Source of the DNA: JBFLYC01 sp040756735 | GTDB taxonomy: Bacteria; Bacillota; DSM-16504; Desulfitibacterales; Desulfitibacteraceae | Assembly: GCA_040756735.1 (NCBI GenBank) | Contig: JBFLYC010000002.1 | Span: 1-64,000, forward strand | Direction of reading: 5' to 3' | Length of the DNA stretch: 64,000 nt | Shown here: one piece after another, positions 18,602-27,408 of the stretch | Layout: each line of letters begins with the position of its first letter | Position numbering within the stretch: the stretch's first letter is position 1 | Notes under the pieces: generated by a model | What the model was told of the DNA's origin: nothing | Databases searched by the model: none | The model's input: only the letters and a program-made list of their open reading frames with translations | Position numbers and translations under genes: made by a program

Positions 18602-19609
18602 ATGAAAAGAGCATTAATTACTGGCATTACAGGTATGGTTGGCTCACATCTTGCTGATTTTTTGCTTAAAAATTCTGACTGGGAAATTCATGGAGCAGCA
18701 AGGTGGAGAAGCCCAATGGACAACATTTCACATTTGCTTGATAGAGTCAATAAAAAAGATAGAGTGTTTTTGCACTATGCTGATTTGAATGATGAATCTT
18801 CATTGATTAAAATGATGCTTGACACAAGACCCGATTACATTTTTCATTTAGCTGCTCAAAGTTATCCAAAGACAAGTTTTGGCGCCCCAATAGATACAAT
18901 GAATATCAATATTCTTGGAACTTCTCGACTTCTTGAAGCTGTTAGAATAGCTGGAATATCTCCAATAATCCATGTTTGCGCTTCTAGTGAAGTCTTTGGT
19001 AGAGTTCCTAAAGAAAAACTCCCCATTAATGAAGAGTGTACATTCCATCCAGCTTCTCCATATGCAATATCTAAAGTTGGAACAGATTTAGTCGGTAGAT
19101 ACTATGCGGAAGCTTATGGAATGACAGTAATGACTACCAGAATGTTCACTCATACTGGTCCTCGTAGAGGAGATGTTTTTGCCGAATCCACATTTGCAAA
19201 GCAAATAGCAATGATTGAAGCTGGGATGATACTGCCGGTTGTGAAAACTGGAAACCTTGATTCATTAAGAACTTGGGCAGATGTAAGAGATGCAGTTAGA
19301 GCTTATTATATGCTAGTGACTGTAAACCCGATAGCAGGTGAGTATTATAATATTGGTGGAACTTATACTTGTTCAGTTAGAGACATGCTATCAACATTAT
19401 TGAGCATGTCAACAAGAAAAGATATTGTTATTGAAACAGATCCAGAGAGATTAAGGCCTATTGATGCAGATCTTCAGGTGCCAGACACAACTAAATTTAC
19501 CACCCACACGGGATGGAAGCCAGAAATACCTTTCGAGAAGACAATGAGTGATTTGTTAAATTACTGGAGAGAAAGAGTAAATAAAGGAGAGCAATTTTTA
19601 ACCAGATAA
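18602..19609 (+). CDS. GDP-sugar 4,6-dehydratase (GDP-mannose/GDP-heptose type)
   Basis: Extended SDR, 335 aa. GITGMVGSHLAD (8-19) binds NADP; Ser129-Glu130 in CASSEVFG with Tyr154 and Lys158 in SPYAISK are the dehydratase catalytic set; RMFTHTGPRRGDVFAES resembles the GDP-binding segment of GDP-mannose 4,6-dehydratases. Because it is the first gene of a complete GDP-D-glycero-alpha-D-manno-heptose cassette, the likely substrate is GDP-heptose, yielding a 4-keto-6-deoxy-heptose as with DmhA; GDP-mannose remains possible. It has AGGAGG 8 nt upstream of ATG. Confidence 0.85.
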   Translation: MKRALITGITGMVGSHLADFLLKNSDWEIHGAARWRSPMDNISHLLDRVNKKDRVFLHYADLNDESSLIKMMLDTRPDYIFHLAAQSYPKTSFGAPIDTMNINILGTSRLLEAVRIAGISPIIHVCASSEVFGRVPKEKLPINEECTFHPASPYAISKVGTDLVGRYYAEAYGMTVMTTRMFTHTGPRRGDVFAESTFAKQIAMIEAGMILPVVKTGNLDSLRTWADVRDAVRAYYMLVTVNPIAGEYYNIGGTYTCSVRDMLSTLLSMSTRKDIVIETDPERLRPIDADLQVPDTTKFTTHTGWKPEIPFEKTMSDLLNYWRERVNKGEQFLTR

Positions 19610-19651
19610 TTTAGTTTGTAATTTTAAGTTGGGAAATTGAGGTGAGATAGC

Positions 19652-20683
19652 ATGATAATTAGATCGAAAGCACCACTAAGAGTAGGTTTTGCAGGGGGAG
19701 GAACAGATGTATCACCATATTGTGATGAATATGGAGGTGCCGTGCTAAACGCAACTATAGATATGTTTGCATTTTGTACTCTTGAACCTAGAACTGATGG
19801 GAAAGTAATTTTTTCAGCTAGAGATATGGGAATATATAAGGAATATGAAGCAGTTAAAGAGCTGCCAATTGACAATAAATTAGCACTTCATAAAGGTGTC
19901 TATAATAGAATAGTGAGAGATTTTAATAAAGGAAACCCACTATCATTTAAAATGACAACATACTCTGACGCTCCTCCTGGGTCAGGGTTGGGATCTTCAT
20001 CTACCATGGTAGTTGCGATAATTAAAGCTTATATGGAGTGGCTGAATCTTCCACTTGGAGAATATGACATGGCAATGTTAGCATATGAGATTGAACGTGA
20101 AGATTTACAGTTATCTGGTGGGAAACAAGATCAATATGCAGCGACTTTTGGAGGATTCAATTATATTGAGTTTTATGAAAATCATAGAGTAATAGTTAAT
20201 CCACTAAGAATAAAGAATTGGATAAAAAACGAAGTAGAAAATTCATTAATCTTATACTACACTGGAACATCGAGGGACTCAGCGACTATTATAAATGATC
20301 AAATAAAAAACACAACTTCTAAAAGTGGTAGTAGTATTGAAGGCATGCATGAACTTAAAAAATATGCAGTTGATATGAAAAATGCATTATTGAAAGGTGA
20401 TTTTGAAGGTCTTGCTACTAGTCTAAACAAAGGTTGGCAATCAAAAAAGAAAACATCCTCATCAATTTCAAATCCGCTGATTGAAGAGATGCATGAATTT
20501 ATTATGAAAAATGGCGGGAAAGCAGCAAAAATTTCAGGTGCTGGGGGTGGTGGATTCATGATGATATTATGCAACCCCACTGAAAGATATAATCTAGTAG
20601 AAAAATTAAAAGAAACTCATGGTAAAGTAATGACACCTCAATTCATAGAAAGAGGAGCACAAGCTTGGACAATTTATGATTAA
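19652..20683 (+). CDS. hddA: D-glycero-alpha-D-manno-heptose-7-phosphate kinase
   Basis: GHMP kinase of 343 aa. The N-terminus SKAPLRVGFAGGGTDVSPY is the HddA-type opening, PPGSGLGSSSTM is the ATP-binding loop, and AAKISGAGGGGFMM is the C-terminal GHMP motif. It phosphorylates C1 of heptose 7-phosphate to give the 1,7-bisphosphate. Isomerase, phosphatase and guanylyltransferase follow directly, which fixes the substrate class with good certainty. Confidence 0.9.
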   Translation: MIIRSKAPLRVGFAGGGTDVSPYCDEYGGAVLNATIDMFAFCTLEPRTDGKVIFSARDMGIYKEYEAVKELPIDNKLALHKGVYNRIVRDFNKGNPLSFKMTTYSDAPPGSGLGSSSTMVVAIIKAYMEWLNLPLGEYDMAMLAYEIEREDLQLSGGKQDQYAATFGGFNYIEFYENHRVIVNPLRIKNWIKNEVENSLILYYTGTSRDSATIINDQIKNTTSKSGSSIEGMHELKKYAVDMKNALLKGDFEGLATSLNKGWQSKKKTSSSISNPLIEEMHEFIMKNGGKAAKISGAGGGGFMMILCNPTERYNLVEKLKETHGKVMTPQFIERGAQAWTIYD

Positions 20684-20701
20684 AAGTAGTGGTGGTGAGA
20701 T

Positions 20702-21355
20702 ATGGTGAAAAAAACGACAAAACGGTTTATAGAAAACTTATTTATTAGATATCCTGATATGATTGAATTACCTATTGCTTGCGCAATAGAAGAAATTGTT
20801 AGTTGTTATAAAAACAATAATAAGATATTAGTTTGTGGTAATGGGGGGAGTGCAGCAGATGCCTTGCATATTGTAGGTGAATTAATGAAAGGATTTATTT
20901 TACCACGTAAGATAGATAAGGTAAAGCAAGATCAAATTAAGTCTCTTTTTCCTGAAAGTGCATCATATTTTATTGATAATCTACAGGGTGCATTACCTGC
21001 AATTTCTTTGGTTAATGAGACCTCATTACTAACTGCCTATGCGAATGATAAAGCATCAGACTTATCTTTTGCTCAGCAAGTATTAGGCTATGGTCAAGTA
21101 GGGGATATCTTAATTGTAATAAGTACGTCAGGAAATTCAGAAAATGTAATCTATGCAGCGCAAATGGCAAAAGTTCAAGGAATGAAAGTAATTTCTCTTA
21201 CTGGGGAAAGTGGTGGACAATTGAAGGGGATTTCGGACATTCTCATAAATGTTCCTTCAAATGAGACTTATATAATTCAGGAGTATCATTTGCCTATTTA
21301 TCATGTATTATGTGCAGCCGTTGAAAATGAAATATTTTCGGTGGAGGATAAATAA
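20702..21355 (+). CDS. gmhA: Sedoheptulose-7-phosphate isomerase
   Basis: SIS-domain protein of 217 aa with the phosphosugar-binding CGNGGSAADALHIVGEL and STSGNSENVI, and a C-terminal EYHLPIYHVLCAAVE helix typical of GmhA. It converts sedoheptulose 7-phosphate to D-glycero-D-manno-heptose 7-phosphate, the first step of the heptose pathway. Its TAA shares a base with the next ATG (TAATG), so the pair is translationally coupled. Confidence 0.92.
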   Translation: MVKKTTKRFIENLFIRYPDMIELPIACAIEEIVSCYKNNNKILVCGNGGSAADALHIVGELMKGFILPRKIDKVKQDQIKSLFPESASYFIDNLQGALPAISLVNETSLLTAYANDKASDLSFAQQVLGYGQVGDILIVISTSGNSENVIYAAQMAKVQGMKVISLTGESGGQLKGISDILINVPSNETYIIQEYHLPIYHVLCAAVENEIFSVEDK

Positions 21356-22044
21356 TGGAGGCGATAATACTGGCAGGAGGATTTGGGACTAGATTAAGCC
21401 ATGTCATTTCTGATGTTCCAAAACCTATGGCTCCTGTTAATAATAGGCCATTTCTAGAGTATATACTTGATTATTTGTTGGAATATAATTTTAATAAAAT
21501 AATATTAGCTGTTGGATATAAAAATGAAGTTATTAAAGAATATTTTCAAAACTCATATAAAGGAATAAGTATTATATATTCGACAGAAGATACACCATTA
21601 GGAACAGGTGGAGCTATAAAGAAAGGAATGGAATACTGTAATGATAATGATATATTCATTCTAAATGGGGATACATTTTTTGATGTAAACTTATTCGATA
21701 TGAGTCAATTCCATAAAAATAATAAAAGCACGTTAACAATAGCTGTCAAAACTATGGTAAATTATGACAGATACGGAAGCGTTATTGTTGAGAACGAAAG
21801 AATTGTTGAGTTCAGAGAAAAGATGAAAACAGGTAAGGGCAAAATAAATGGAGGAATATATCTGGTCAACAAGAATATTTTCAATACAATACCTAATATT
21901 TCTTTTTATATTTCTTTTTCTTTTGAAGAAAAAATCTTAGAAAGTTCAAAACATGATATCTTTGCATTTGAAAGCAATGGTTATTTTATAGATATAGGTA
22001 TTCCAGAGGACTATTATAAAGCCCAAAAGGATTTTTTGAAATGA
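21355..22044 (+). CDS. hddC: D-glycero-alpha-D-manno-heptose-1-phosphate guanylyltransferase
   Basis: Nucleotidyltransferase of 229 aa with LAGGFGTRLS near the start, KPMAPVNNRPFLEY, the metal-binding NGDTFFDV, and GTGGAIKKG. The length and the absence of extra domains match HddC. It makes GDP-heptose from heptose 1-phosphate and GTP. The assignment to heptose rather than another sugar rests on its place between gmhA and gmhB. Confidence 0.88.
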   Translation: MEAIILAGGFGTRLSHVISDVPKPMAPVNNRPFLEYILDYLLEYNFNKIILAVGYKNEVIKEYFQNSYKGISIIYSTEDTPLGTGGAIKKGMEYCNDNDIFILNGDTFFDVNLFDMSQFHKNNKSTLTIAVKTMVNYDRYGSVIVENERIVEFREKMKTGKGKINGGIYLVNKNIFNTIPNISFYISFSFEEKILESSKHDIFAFESNGYFIDIGIPEDYYKAQKDFLK

Positions 22045-22053
22045 GGTATAACA

Positions 22054-22602
22054 TTGGATAAAGTTATTTTCTTAGATAGAGATGGTACTATAAATAAAGA
22101 AGTGAATTATCTATACTGTATAAAAGACTTTGCTTTTATTCCAGGCGCTATTGAAGCCATAAAAGTGTTCCATGAATTAGGATATAAAGTTATTGTGATT
22201 ACAAATCAAGCAGGTATAGCAAGAGGTCACTATGGCGAAAGTGACGTAATGAAGCTTCATGATTACATTGAGAGTCTATTAGAAGCTGAAGGGACATATA
22301 TAGATTCCTATTATTATTGCCCACATCATCCACAAGGTACTATTGAAAAATACAGTGTTGAATGTGAATGCAGAAAACCTAATATTGGAATGATAGAACA
22401 AGCAATGAATGAATATGATATTGACCTTGAAAACAGTTTTTTAGTAGGAGATAAAGAAATTGATGTAGAAACTGGGAAAAATGCAGGGATTGGAAAATGT
22501 GTTATTGTCAGAAGTGGACATCCAATAAATGAATATGTTACAAAAGCGGATATTATTTGTGACACAATTTATGATCTATCAACAATATTACAAAAAGAAT
22601 AA
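22054..22602 (+). CDS. gmhB: D-glycero-D-manno-heptose-1,7-bisphosphate 7-phosphatase
   Basis: HAD phosphatase of 182 aa. FLDRDGTINKE carries the nucleophile and acid aspartates, VITNQAGIARG is motif II, GDKEIDVE is motif IV, and the zinc loop CPHHP...CECRKP is the GmhB hallmark. It removes the C7 phosphate before guanylylation. TTG start with GAGG 7 nt upstream. The pathway kinase, isomerase, phosphatase and guanylyltransferase are thus all present. Confidence 0.92.
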   Translation: MDKVIFLDRDGTINKEVNYLYCIKDFAFIPGAIEAIKVFHELGYKVIVITNQAGIARGHYGESDVMKLHDYIESLLEAEGTYIDSYYYCPHHPQGTIEKYSVECECRKPNIGMIEQAMNEYDIDLENSFLVGDKEIDVETGKNAGIGKCVIVRSGHPINEYVTKADIICDTIYDLSTILQKE

Positions 22603-22633
22603 ACAAATATGAAAGTTTTTAGGATGAATGAGA

Positions 22634-23650
22634 TGAGTAAAAAAGTAATGGTAGTATATGGTACTAGACCAGAAGCAATTAATATGTGTCCATTGGTTAT
22701 AGAACTTAAGACTAGAGACAAATAGTTGTATGCCTTACTGGGCAACATAGAGAAATCCTTGATCAGGTACTTGATGCTTTTAATGTAATACTGGATTATG
22801 ACCTTTCCATCATGAAGACAAAACAGACTCTGTTTGATGTAACAATAAATATTCTCGAAAAGATGAGATCTGTTCTTGAACAAGTAAAACCTGATGTTGT
22901 TTTGGTTCATGGTGATACATCTACTACATTTGTCACGGCACTAGCTTGTTTCTATCTTCAGATTCCGGTTGGACATGTTGAGGCAGGTCTAAGAACCTAT
23001 AATATATATTCACCTTATCTAGAAGAATTAAATAGACAGGCTGTTGGAATCGTAGCTAAATACAATTTTGCGCCGACAGAGATGTCAAAAGAAAATCTTC
23101 TAAATGAAGGCAAAGGCCCATCAACGATACATGTAACGGGAAATACAGCAATAGATGCTCTTAAAACAAATGTTAGAGAAGATTTATAACCATGAACAGC
23201 TTTAGGCTGGCTAACACCAGCAGCATATAAGAAACTCTTTGCTGAAGATCTTGTAGCATAAAAATACATTTGGAAGATTTGCTTAAATATAAAGAAACTT
23301 AAATTTTGGTGATGTCAAGGGCGGCGAAGCCATTCATTTTACCCTTGATAGCGCCGGAAATTTAAATATAATCCCCAAAGCAAATTTCCAAAACATAGAA
23401 AATGTGAGCTATTAGGATTAAATACTATCAATTAATGTAAAGCTAAGGTATGCTCACGGAACAGTGGCCGAAAAAGGGAGAATGGCTCACAGGAACACTT
23501 AAACTTATGGGTACGGATGAAGAAGTTATTTATTATACATTTAAACTTCTGATTGAAGATAAAGAAGAATACGAGAAGATGAGTAAAGAAAGCAATCCTT
23601 ATAGCGATGATTTTGCAAATAAAAGAATTGTAGATATACTATGCAACTAA
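22634..23650 (+). pseudogene. wecB: UDP-GlcNAc 2-epimerase remnant, interrupted
   Basis: Three pieces of WecB. The N-terminal piece (VMVVYGTRPEAINMCPLVIEL) ends in a stop near 22724. A second frame continues (CLTGQHREILDQVLDAF, HGDTSTTFVTALA, GHVEAGLRTYN, VTGNTAIDALKTN) to about 23187. The C-terminus (GTDEEVIYYTFKLLIEDK, then YSDDFANKRIVDIL) reappears at about 23510-23650. The middle third (roughly residues 185-330) is gone and is replaced by copy B of the dispersed element. Not functional. Confidence 0.88.
23315..23490 (+). repeat. Dispersed element, copy B, inside the wecB remnant
   Basis: A hairpin with arms TCAAGGG (23315-23321) and CCCTTGA (23342-23348) is followed by about 145 bp matching copy A at 11250-11405 in opposite orientation. 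It includes the GGAAATTT...AAATTTCC stem and ends AAAAAGGGAGAATGGCTCA. It replaces the central part of wecB. Confidence 0.8.
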
Positions 23651-23665
23651 AAGGGGGCAAGACGA

Positions 23666-24691
23666 TTGAACTCAAAAATATTAATCACAGGTACAGCTGG
23701 TTTTATCGGCTTTCACCTATCACAATATCTAATAAATAACAATTATTCAGTGATAGGAATTGACAACCTAAACGACTATTATGAGCCAGAATTAAAACAA
23801 TCCAGACTGAAAATCCTTAATAAAAACAACAATTTCACGTTCCATAAAGTCAATCTTAAGGATAAGCCAGCAGTAGGCAACATCTTCGACACTTATAGAC
23901 CTGATTATGTTATCAACCTAGCAGCTCAAGCTGGAGTACGGTATTCTATTGAAAATCCCTATGCCTATGTGGATTCAAACCTAATTGGGTTTATAAATAT
24001 TTTAGAGGCTTGCAGGAATTATCCTGTGAAGCACCTACTTTATGCTTCTTCTAGTTCTGTTTATGGTGGTAATAAAGTAGTGCCATTTTCTACGAATCAT
24101 AATGTAGATCATCCAGTTAGTCTTTATGCTGCCACAAAGAAGTCAAATGAATTGATGGCTCATACATACAGTCATCTTTATCGTATTCCAACTACTGGCC
24201 TTAGATTTTTTACAGTATACGGACCATGGGGAAGACCTGATATGGCCTATTTTTCTTTCACAAAAAATATTCTGGAAGGCAAGCCTATCAAAGTGTTTAA
24301 TCATGGAAAGATGGAGCGTGACTTCACATATATTGATGATATCGTGGAGGGGATCTACAAGCTAATAGAAAAAGCCCCTGTAGCAAAAAAGGAGTGGGAT
24401 GAAAGTAAGGATGACTTAAGTACAAGCTTTGCGCCTTATAAGATTTACAACATCGGAAACAATAACCCGGTTGAACTCATGAGATTTATCAACGCCTTGG
24501 AGTCAGCACTTGGTAAAGAAGCGGAGAAGATCTATATGGATATGCAACAAGGTGATGTTTTAAGAACTTATGCTGATGTAAGTGACCTTGAGAGAGACAT
24601 AAACTTCAAACCATCTACGAGTATTGAAGACGGTCTGGCTAAATTCGTACAATGGTACAAGGATTATTATAAAGTGCATAGCAAAAGCTGA
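23666..24691 (+). CDS. UDP-glucuronate 4-epimerase
   Basis: Extended SDR of 341 aa. GTAGFIGFHLSQYL binds NAD, then the family signature IDNLNDYYEPELKQSRL and NLAAQAGVRYSIENPYAYV identify the UDP-glucuronate 4-epimerase (CapI/LpsL) group; the catalytic Tyr-x3-Lys is in SLYAATKKSNE and FTVYGPWGRPDMA follows. It interconverts UDP-glucuronate and UDP-galacturonate. TTG start with GGGGG about 8 nt upstream. The intact ugd and galU 4 kb downstream could supply its substrate. Confidence 0.88.
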   Translation: MNSKILITGTAGFIGFHLSQYLINNNYSVIGIDNLNDYYEPELKQSRLKILNKNNNFTFHKVNLKDKPAVGNIFDTYRPDYVINLAAQAGVRYSIENPYAYVDSNLIGFINILEACRNYPVKHLLYASSSSVYGGNKVVPFSTNHNVDHPVSLYAATKKSNELMAHTYSHLYRIPTTGLRFFTVYGPWGRPDMAYFSFTKNILEGKPIKVFNHGKMERDFTYIDDIVEGIYKLIEKAPVAKKEWDESKDDLSTSFAPYKIYNIGNNNPVELMRFINALESALGKEAEKIYMDMQQGDVLRTYADVSDLERDINFKPSTSIEDGLAKFVQWYKDYYKVHSKS

Positions 24692-24753
24692 AGGCTTAGA
24701 CTAATAGCTTAACAAATAAATTGCACTATAAAAATAAGGAAGTACGCTTGAAA

Positions 24754-25398
24754 TGAAAATAACTAATGCTGGTACAGGATATGTTGGTTTTCCAAGGCAA
24801 TCCTACTGGCCCAACATAATGAAGTTACTGCTCTTGATATTATCCAAGATAAAGTAGATATGATTAGCAACAAAAAATCTCCCATCATCGATGCTGAGAT
24901 TGAAAGAGTATTTAGCAACTAAGGATTTAAACTTGAAGGCAACTACAGACAACTATATAGCCTATAATGATGCTGAGTATGTCATCATTTCAATGCCAAC
25001 AAACTATGATTTTGAGAAGAACTACTTTAATACACAAACTGTTGAAGCGGTAATAGCAAATGCCTTAGCAAATTTATCCGTATGCAATAATGGTTATCAA
25101 GTCCGACTGTGCCGGTTGGATATCAGAATCTATAAAAGAAGTTTGAAATAGAAAATAATCATTTCTCTAGAATTCTTGAGAGAAGGCAGCGCACTTTATG
25201 ATAATCGCTACCCTTCGAGAATCTAGTTGGAGAGCAGTCTGAGAAATCTAAAGTGTTTGCGGACCTTCTTATCCATGGAGCGTCGACAGAAGATATTGAT
25301 GTGTTGTTTACCAATCCAACAGAAGCTGAAGCAATTAAACTGTTCACTAATACCTTCTTGGCATTAAGGGTTGCATTCTTTAATGAGCTCGATTCTTA
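24754..25398 (+). pseudogene. UDP-sugar 6-dehydrogenase remnant
   Basis: The sequence starts MKITNAGTGYVGF and then needs at least four frame changes to follow an Ugd-type protein: NEVTALDIIQDKVDMISNKKSP, YLATKDLNLKATTDNYIAY, DAEYVIISMPTNYDFEKNYF, FLREGSALYDN, and GASTEDIDVLF with KLFTNTFLALRVAFFNELD, where it ends. The C-terminal two-fifths is missing. It differs clearly from the intact ugd at 28.3 kb, so it is an older, unrelated copy rather than a recent duplication. Confidence 0.85.
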
Positions 25399-25432
25399 AA
25401 ATCCAAAATAAATACTTTAATTATAACTGATT

Positions 25433-25525
25433 TTTTTAAAGGCCTATTTCCCAATCATTAACCGTTCTATTGGCAAAGACAAAAAAGAAATTATCTATAT
25501 TGATCTCTTTTGTGGTCCGGGCTAT
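25433..25525 (+). pseudogene. Scrap of a three-Cys-motif partner (TcmP) gene
   Basis: About 30 codons reading FLKAYFPIINRSIGK then EIIYIDLFCGPG. This is the N-terminal signature of TcmP proteins, a SAM-binding-like family of unknown role that usually pairs with a phage-type Gp37/three-Cys protein. It stops just before the IS3 element, and no continuation appears on the other side. Confidence 0.6.
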
Positions 25526-25600
25526 CTAGCCCCCTAACCTAATTTGAGTAATATCCCTTAATGAGATAAACTTATTACATACTAGAGGGGGATATAAATA

Positions 25601-25939
25601 ATGCAAAGAAAAAGCTATCCAAAAGAACTCAAAGAACAAATTATTAAAGAAGCAAAAGAAATAGGTAGTGTTCACCAAGTAGCCAAACGTCATGATATAG
25701 CTCCTACAACTATCTATGGTTGGATGAAGGTTAAAGATAATAACCATAAAGCATGGGAAATAACACCTGATAATGCTAAAAAAATGTCAGAATACATTCC
25801 TTCATCCAAAGAATTTAAAGAACTAGAAAGCGAAAATACCAAACTAAAAGAATTACTAGGAGAAAAAGATCTTGAGATCTCAATCTTGAGGGATCTTCTA
25901 AAAAAGAAAAACCCCGGCTATCAGACAAAATTGAAATAG
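25601..25939 (+). CDS. IS3 OrfA (helix-turn-helix protein)
   Basis: 112 residues. An HTH (YPKELKEQIIKEAKEIGS, VAKRHDIAPTTIYGWMK) binds the element ends, and a leucine zipper (LESENTKLKELLGEKDLEISILRDLL is spread over ~70-100) oligomerises. A slippery A6G run at 25900-25906, in phase as CTA AAA AAG, permits a -1 shift into orfB, as in other IS3 members. Confidence 0.88.
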   Translation: MQRKSYPKELKEQIIKEAKEIGSVHQVAKRHDIAPTTIYGWMKVKDNNHKAWEITPDNAKKMSEYIPSSKEFKELESENTKLKELLGEKDLEISILRDLLKKKNPGYQTKLK

Positions 25940-26858
25940 CCGACAAGTGGATTGACCGGGGATACCCTATAGCCAAAGTGCTAAGAATTGTCGGTGTTAA
26001 TGAAGCCACCTACTACTACCGCAAGAAAAATAATGTTACTAATAAAGTATCTAGCGGAGGAAGGCCTATCCCAGGCTACTCGTTGAATAAATTTAATAAG
26101 CCAATAAGTGATGAGCAGATTAAAGAGTGGTTGTTAGAGTTAGTTGTTGGAGAAGAAAGTGCTTACGGCTACCGCAAATTGACCTTGTGCCTAAAAAAGC
26201 AATATAATCTGATCATCAATAAAAAGAAAGTATATAGACTCTGTAAAGAACTAGATATATTAGCACCCCAGAGACAAAAGAAAATAAAGCATCCGCGTAG
26301 AATTGCAATTAATAGAGAAATAACAGGTTCAAATCAGCTCTGGGAAATAGATGTAAAATACGTTGCTATATAGCTTTAGAAAACCGTTTCTTTTATCTCA
26401 TGAGTATAATTGATGTCTTTGATAAAGCCATAATAGACTATCATATTGGACTTAACTGTGAAGGCAAACATGCTGCCTCTTTAGTCCAAAGAAGCCTTTG
26501 GAGAAGAAAACTATTAACAAAAGAGCAAAGACCTGTGATTAGAACTGACAATGGACCACAGTTTATTAGCAATGCCTTTGAAGAAACTTGTGAAAGTAAT
26601 AATATTGAGCATGAGCGTATACCACCTAAAACACCTAATAAGAATGCTCATATTGAATCCTTTCATGCAATACTAGAAAGAGAACGATTGTCAAAATATG
26701 AATTTGCAAGTTACCAGGAAGCTTATCATGTTGTAACAGATTTCATTGATTTCTATAACAAAAGGCGTATGCATGGCAGCTTGAATGACTTATCACCGTT
26801 AGAGTTTAGCCAGCAGGTTGCTGCTGGGCATATATTAGATATTATTATAAAAGTCTAA
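25907..26858 (+). pseudogene. IS3 OrfB (DDE integrase domain), frameshifted
   Basis: After the -1 slip the reading is KPRLSDKIEIADKWIDRGYP, RIVGVNEATYYYRKK, the first catalytic Asp in NQLWEIDVKYV, then stops at 26373. It resumes in another frame (ALENRFFYLMSIIDVFDK) with the second Asp in RTDNGPQF and the Glu in HIESFHAILERE. All three acids are encoded but the extra frameshift near 26370 separates the first from the others, so the transposase cannot be made from this copy without correction. Confidence 0.85.
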
Positions 26859-26871
26859 TTTTTTCCTCCTC

Positions 26872-26985
26872 AAAATCTATAAAATCTTTGGACTGCAAAT
26901 TGTCAAGAGCTGCGATAGCAGGGCGTAGGCCGTACTCTTTACAATTTGCAAGGCCTGAAAGATTATCCTTTACAGGGGGAGGAAA
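26872..26985. repeat. Long imperfect hairpin element
   Basis: Outer arms TTTCCTCC (26872-26879) and GGAGGAAA (26978-26985); inner arms GCAAATTGTCAAGAG (26895-26909) and CTCTTTACAATTTGC (26935-26949) with one mismatch. Directly downstream of the IS3 orfB. Either a palindromic MITE-like repeat or a strong transcript end. Confidence 0.65.
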
Positions 26986-27408
26986 GAAATAGTGAAATAA
27001 TTAGATATTCTAAGAATTAGTTAGCAATAAGGGACAAGACTCTAATCTTAAGGGGTTAGACCGCGGGGAACTTTGTAGGCCCTATAATTGCTCTCAGTAT
27101 GAATTGATAGAGAAAAGAAGGAAAAGTGTATAAATAAATTGGTACCAAGGATAAATGGAATAGCACAGTTAAATGGCAGGGATAATATAGGTGATAATGA
27201 TAAAGTAATGTATGATGAGCAGTATTTAGAAAGTTAAAAGAGAGGTCATTGATAAGAGATTTGAAGATTATCTTCGAGACTTTTAGTCAAGTGGCAGTTG
27301 GTTCAGATATTAAATAAGCAGAAAAATAGAAGGAATATGCCTCAAAAAGAGGTTTTTTTGTTTTTTAAGTAGAAACAATAAATGTTTGGGTGAAAGGAGG
27401 AAGATAAG
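26986..27408 (+). other. Intergenic stretch before galU with terminator
   Basis: With the hairpin above, this makes a 550-bp gene-free region. No reading frame looks real. A terminator at 27340-27359 (CCTC, loop AAAAA, GAGG, then seven T) closes it 50 bp before galU, and a GGAGG ribosome site for galU lies at its end. A promoter for galU must lie either between or upstream; none is obvious. Confidence 0.5.
27340..27359 (+). terminator. Short intrinsic terminator upstream of galU
   Basis: Stem CCTC/GAGG with AAAAA loop and a run of seven T. Confidence 0.6.

Larger units (their letters stand above)
25526..26870 (+). mobile_element. IS3-family insertion sequence, inactivated
   Basis: An orfA/orfB pair joined by a frameshift signal, lying next to the TcmP scrap. 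Left end is near 25526 because TcmP reading stops there; the right end is taken just after orfB and is uncertain. I could not identify matching terminal repeats. Confidence 0.75.
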
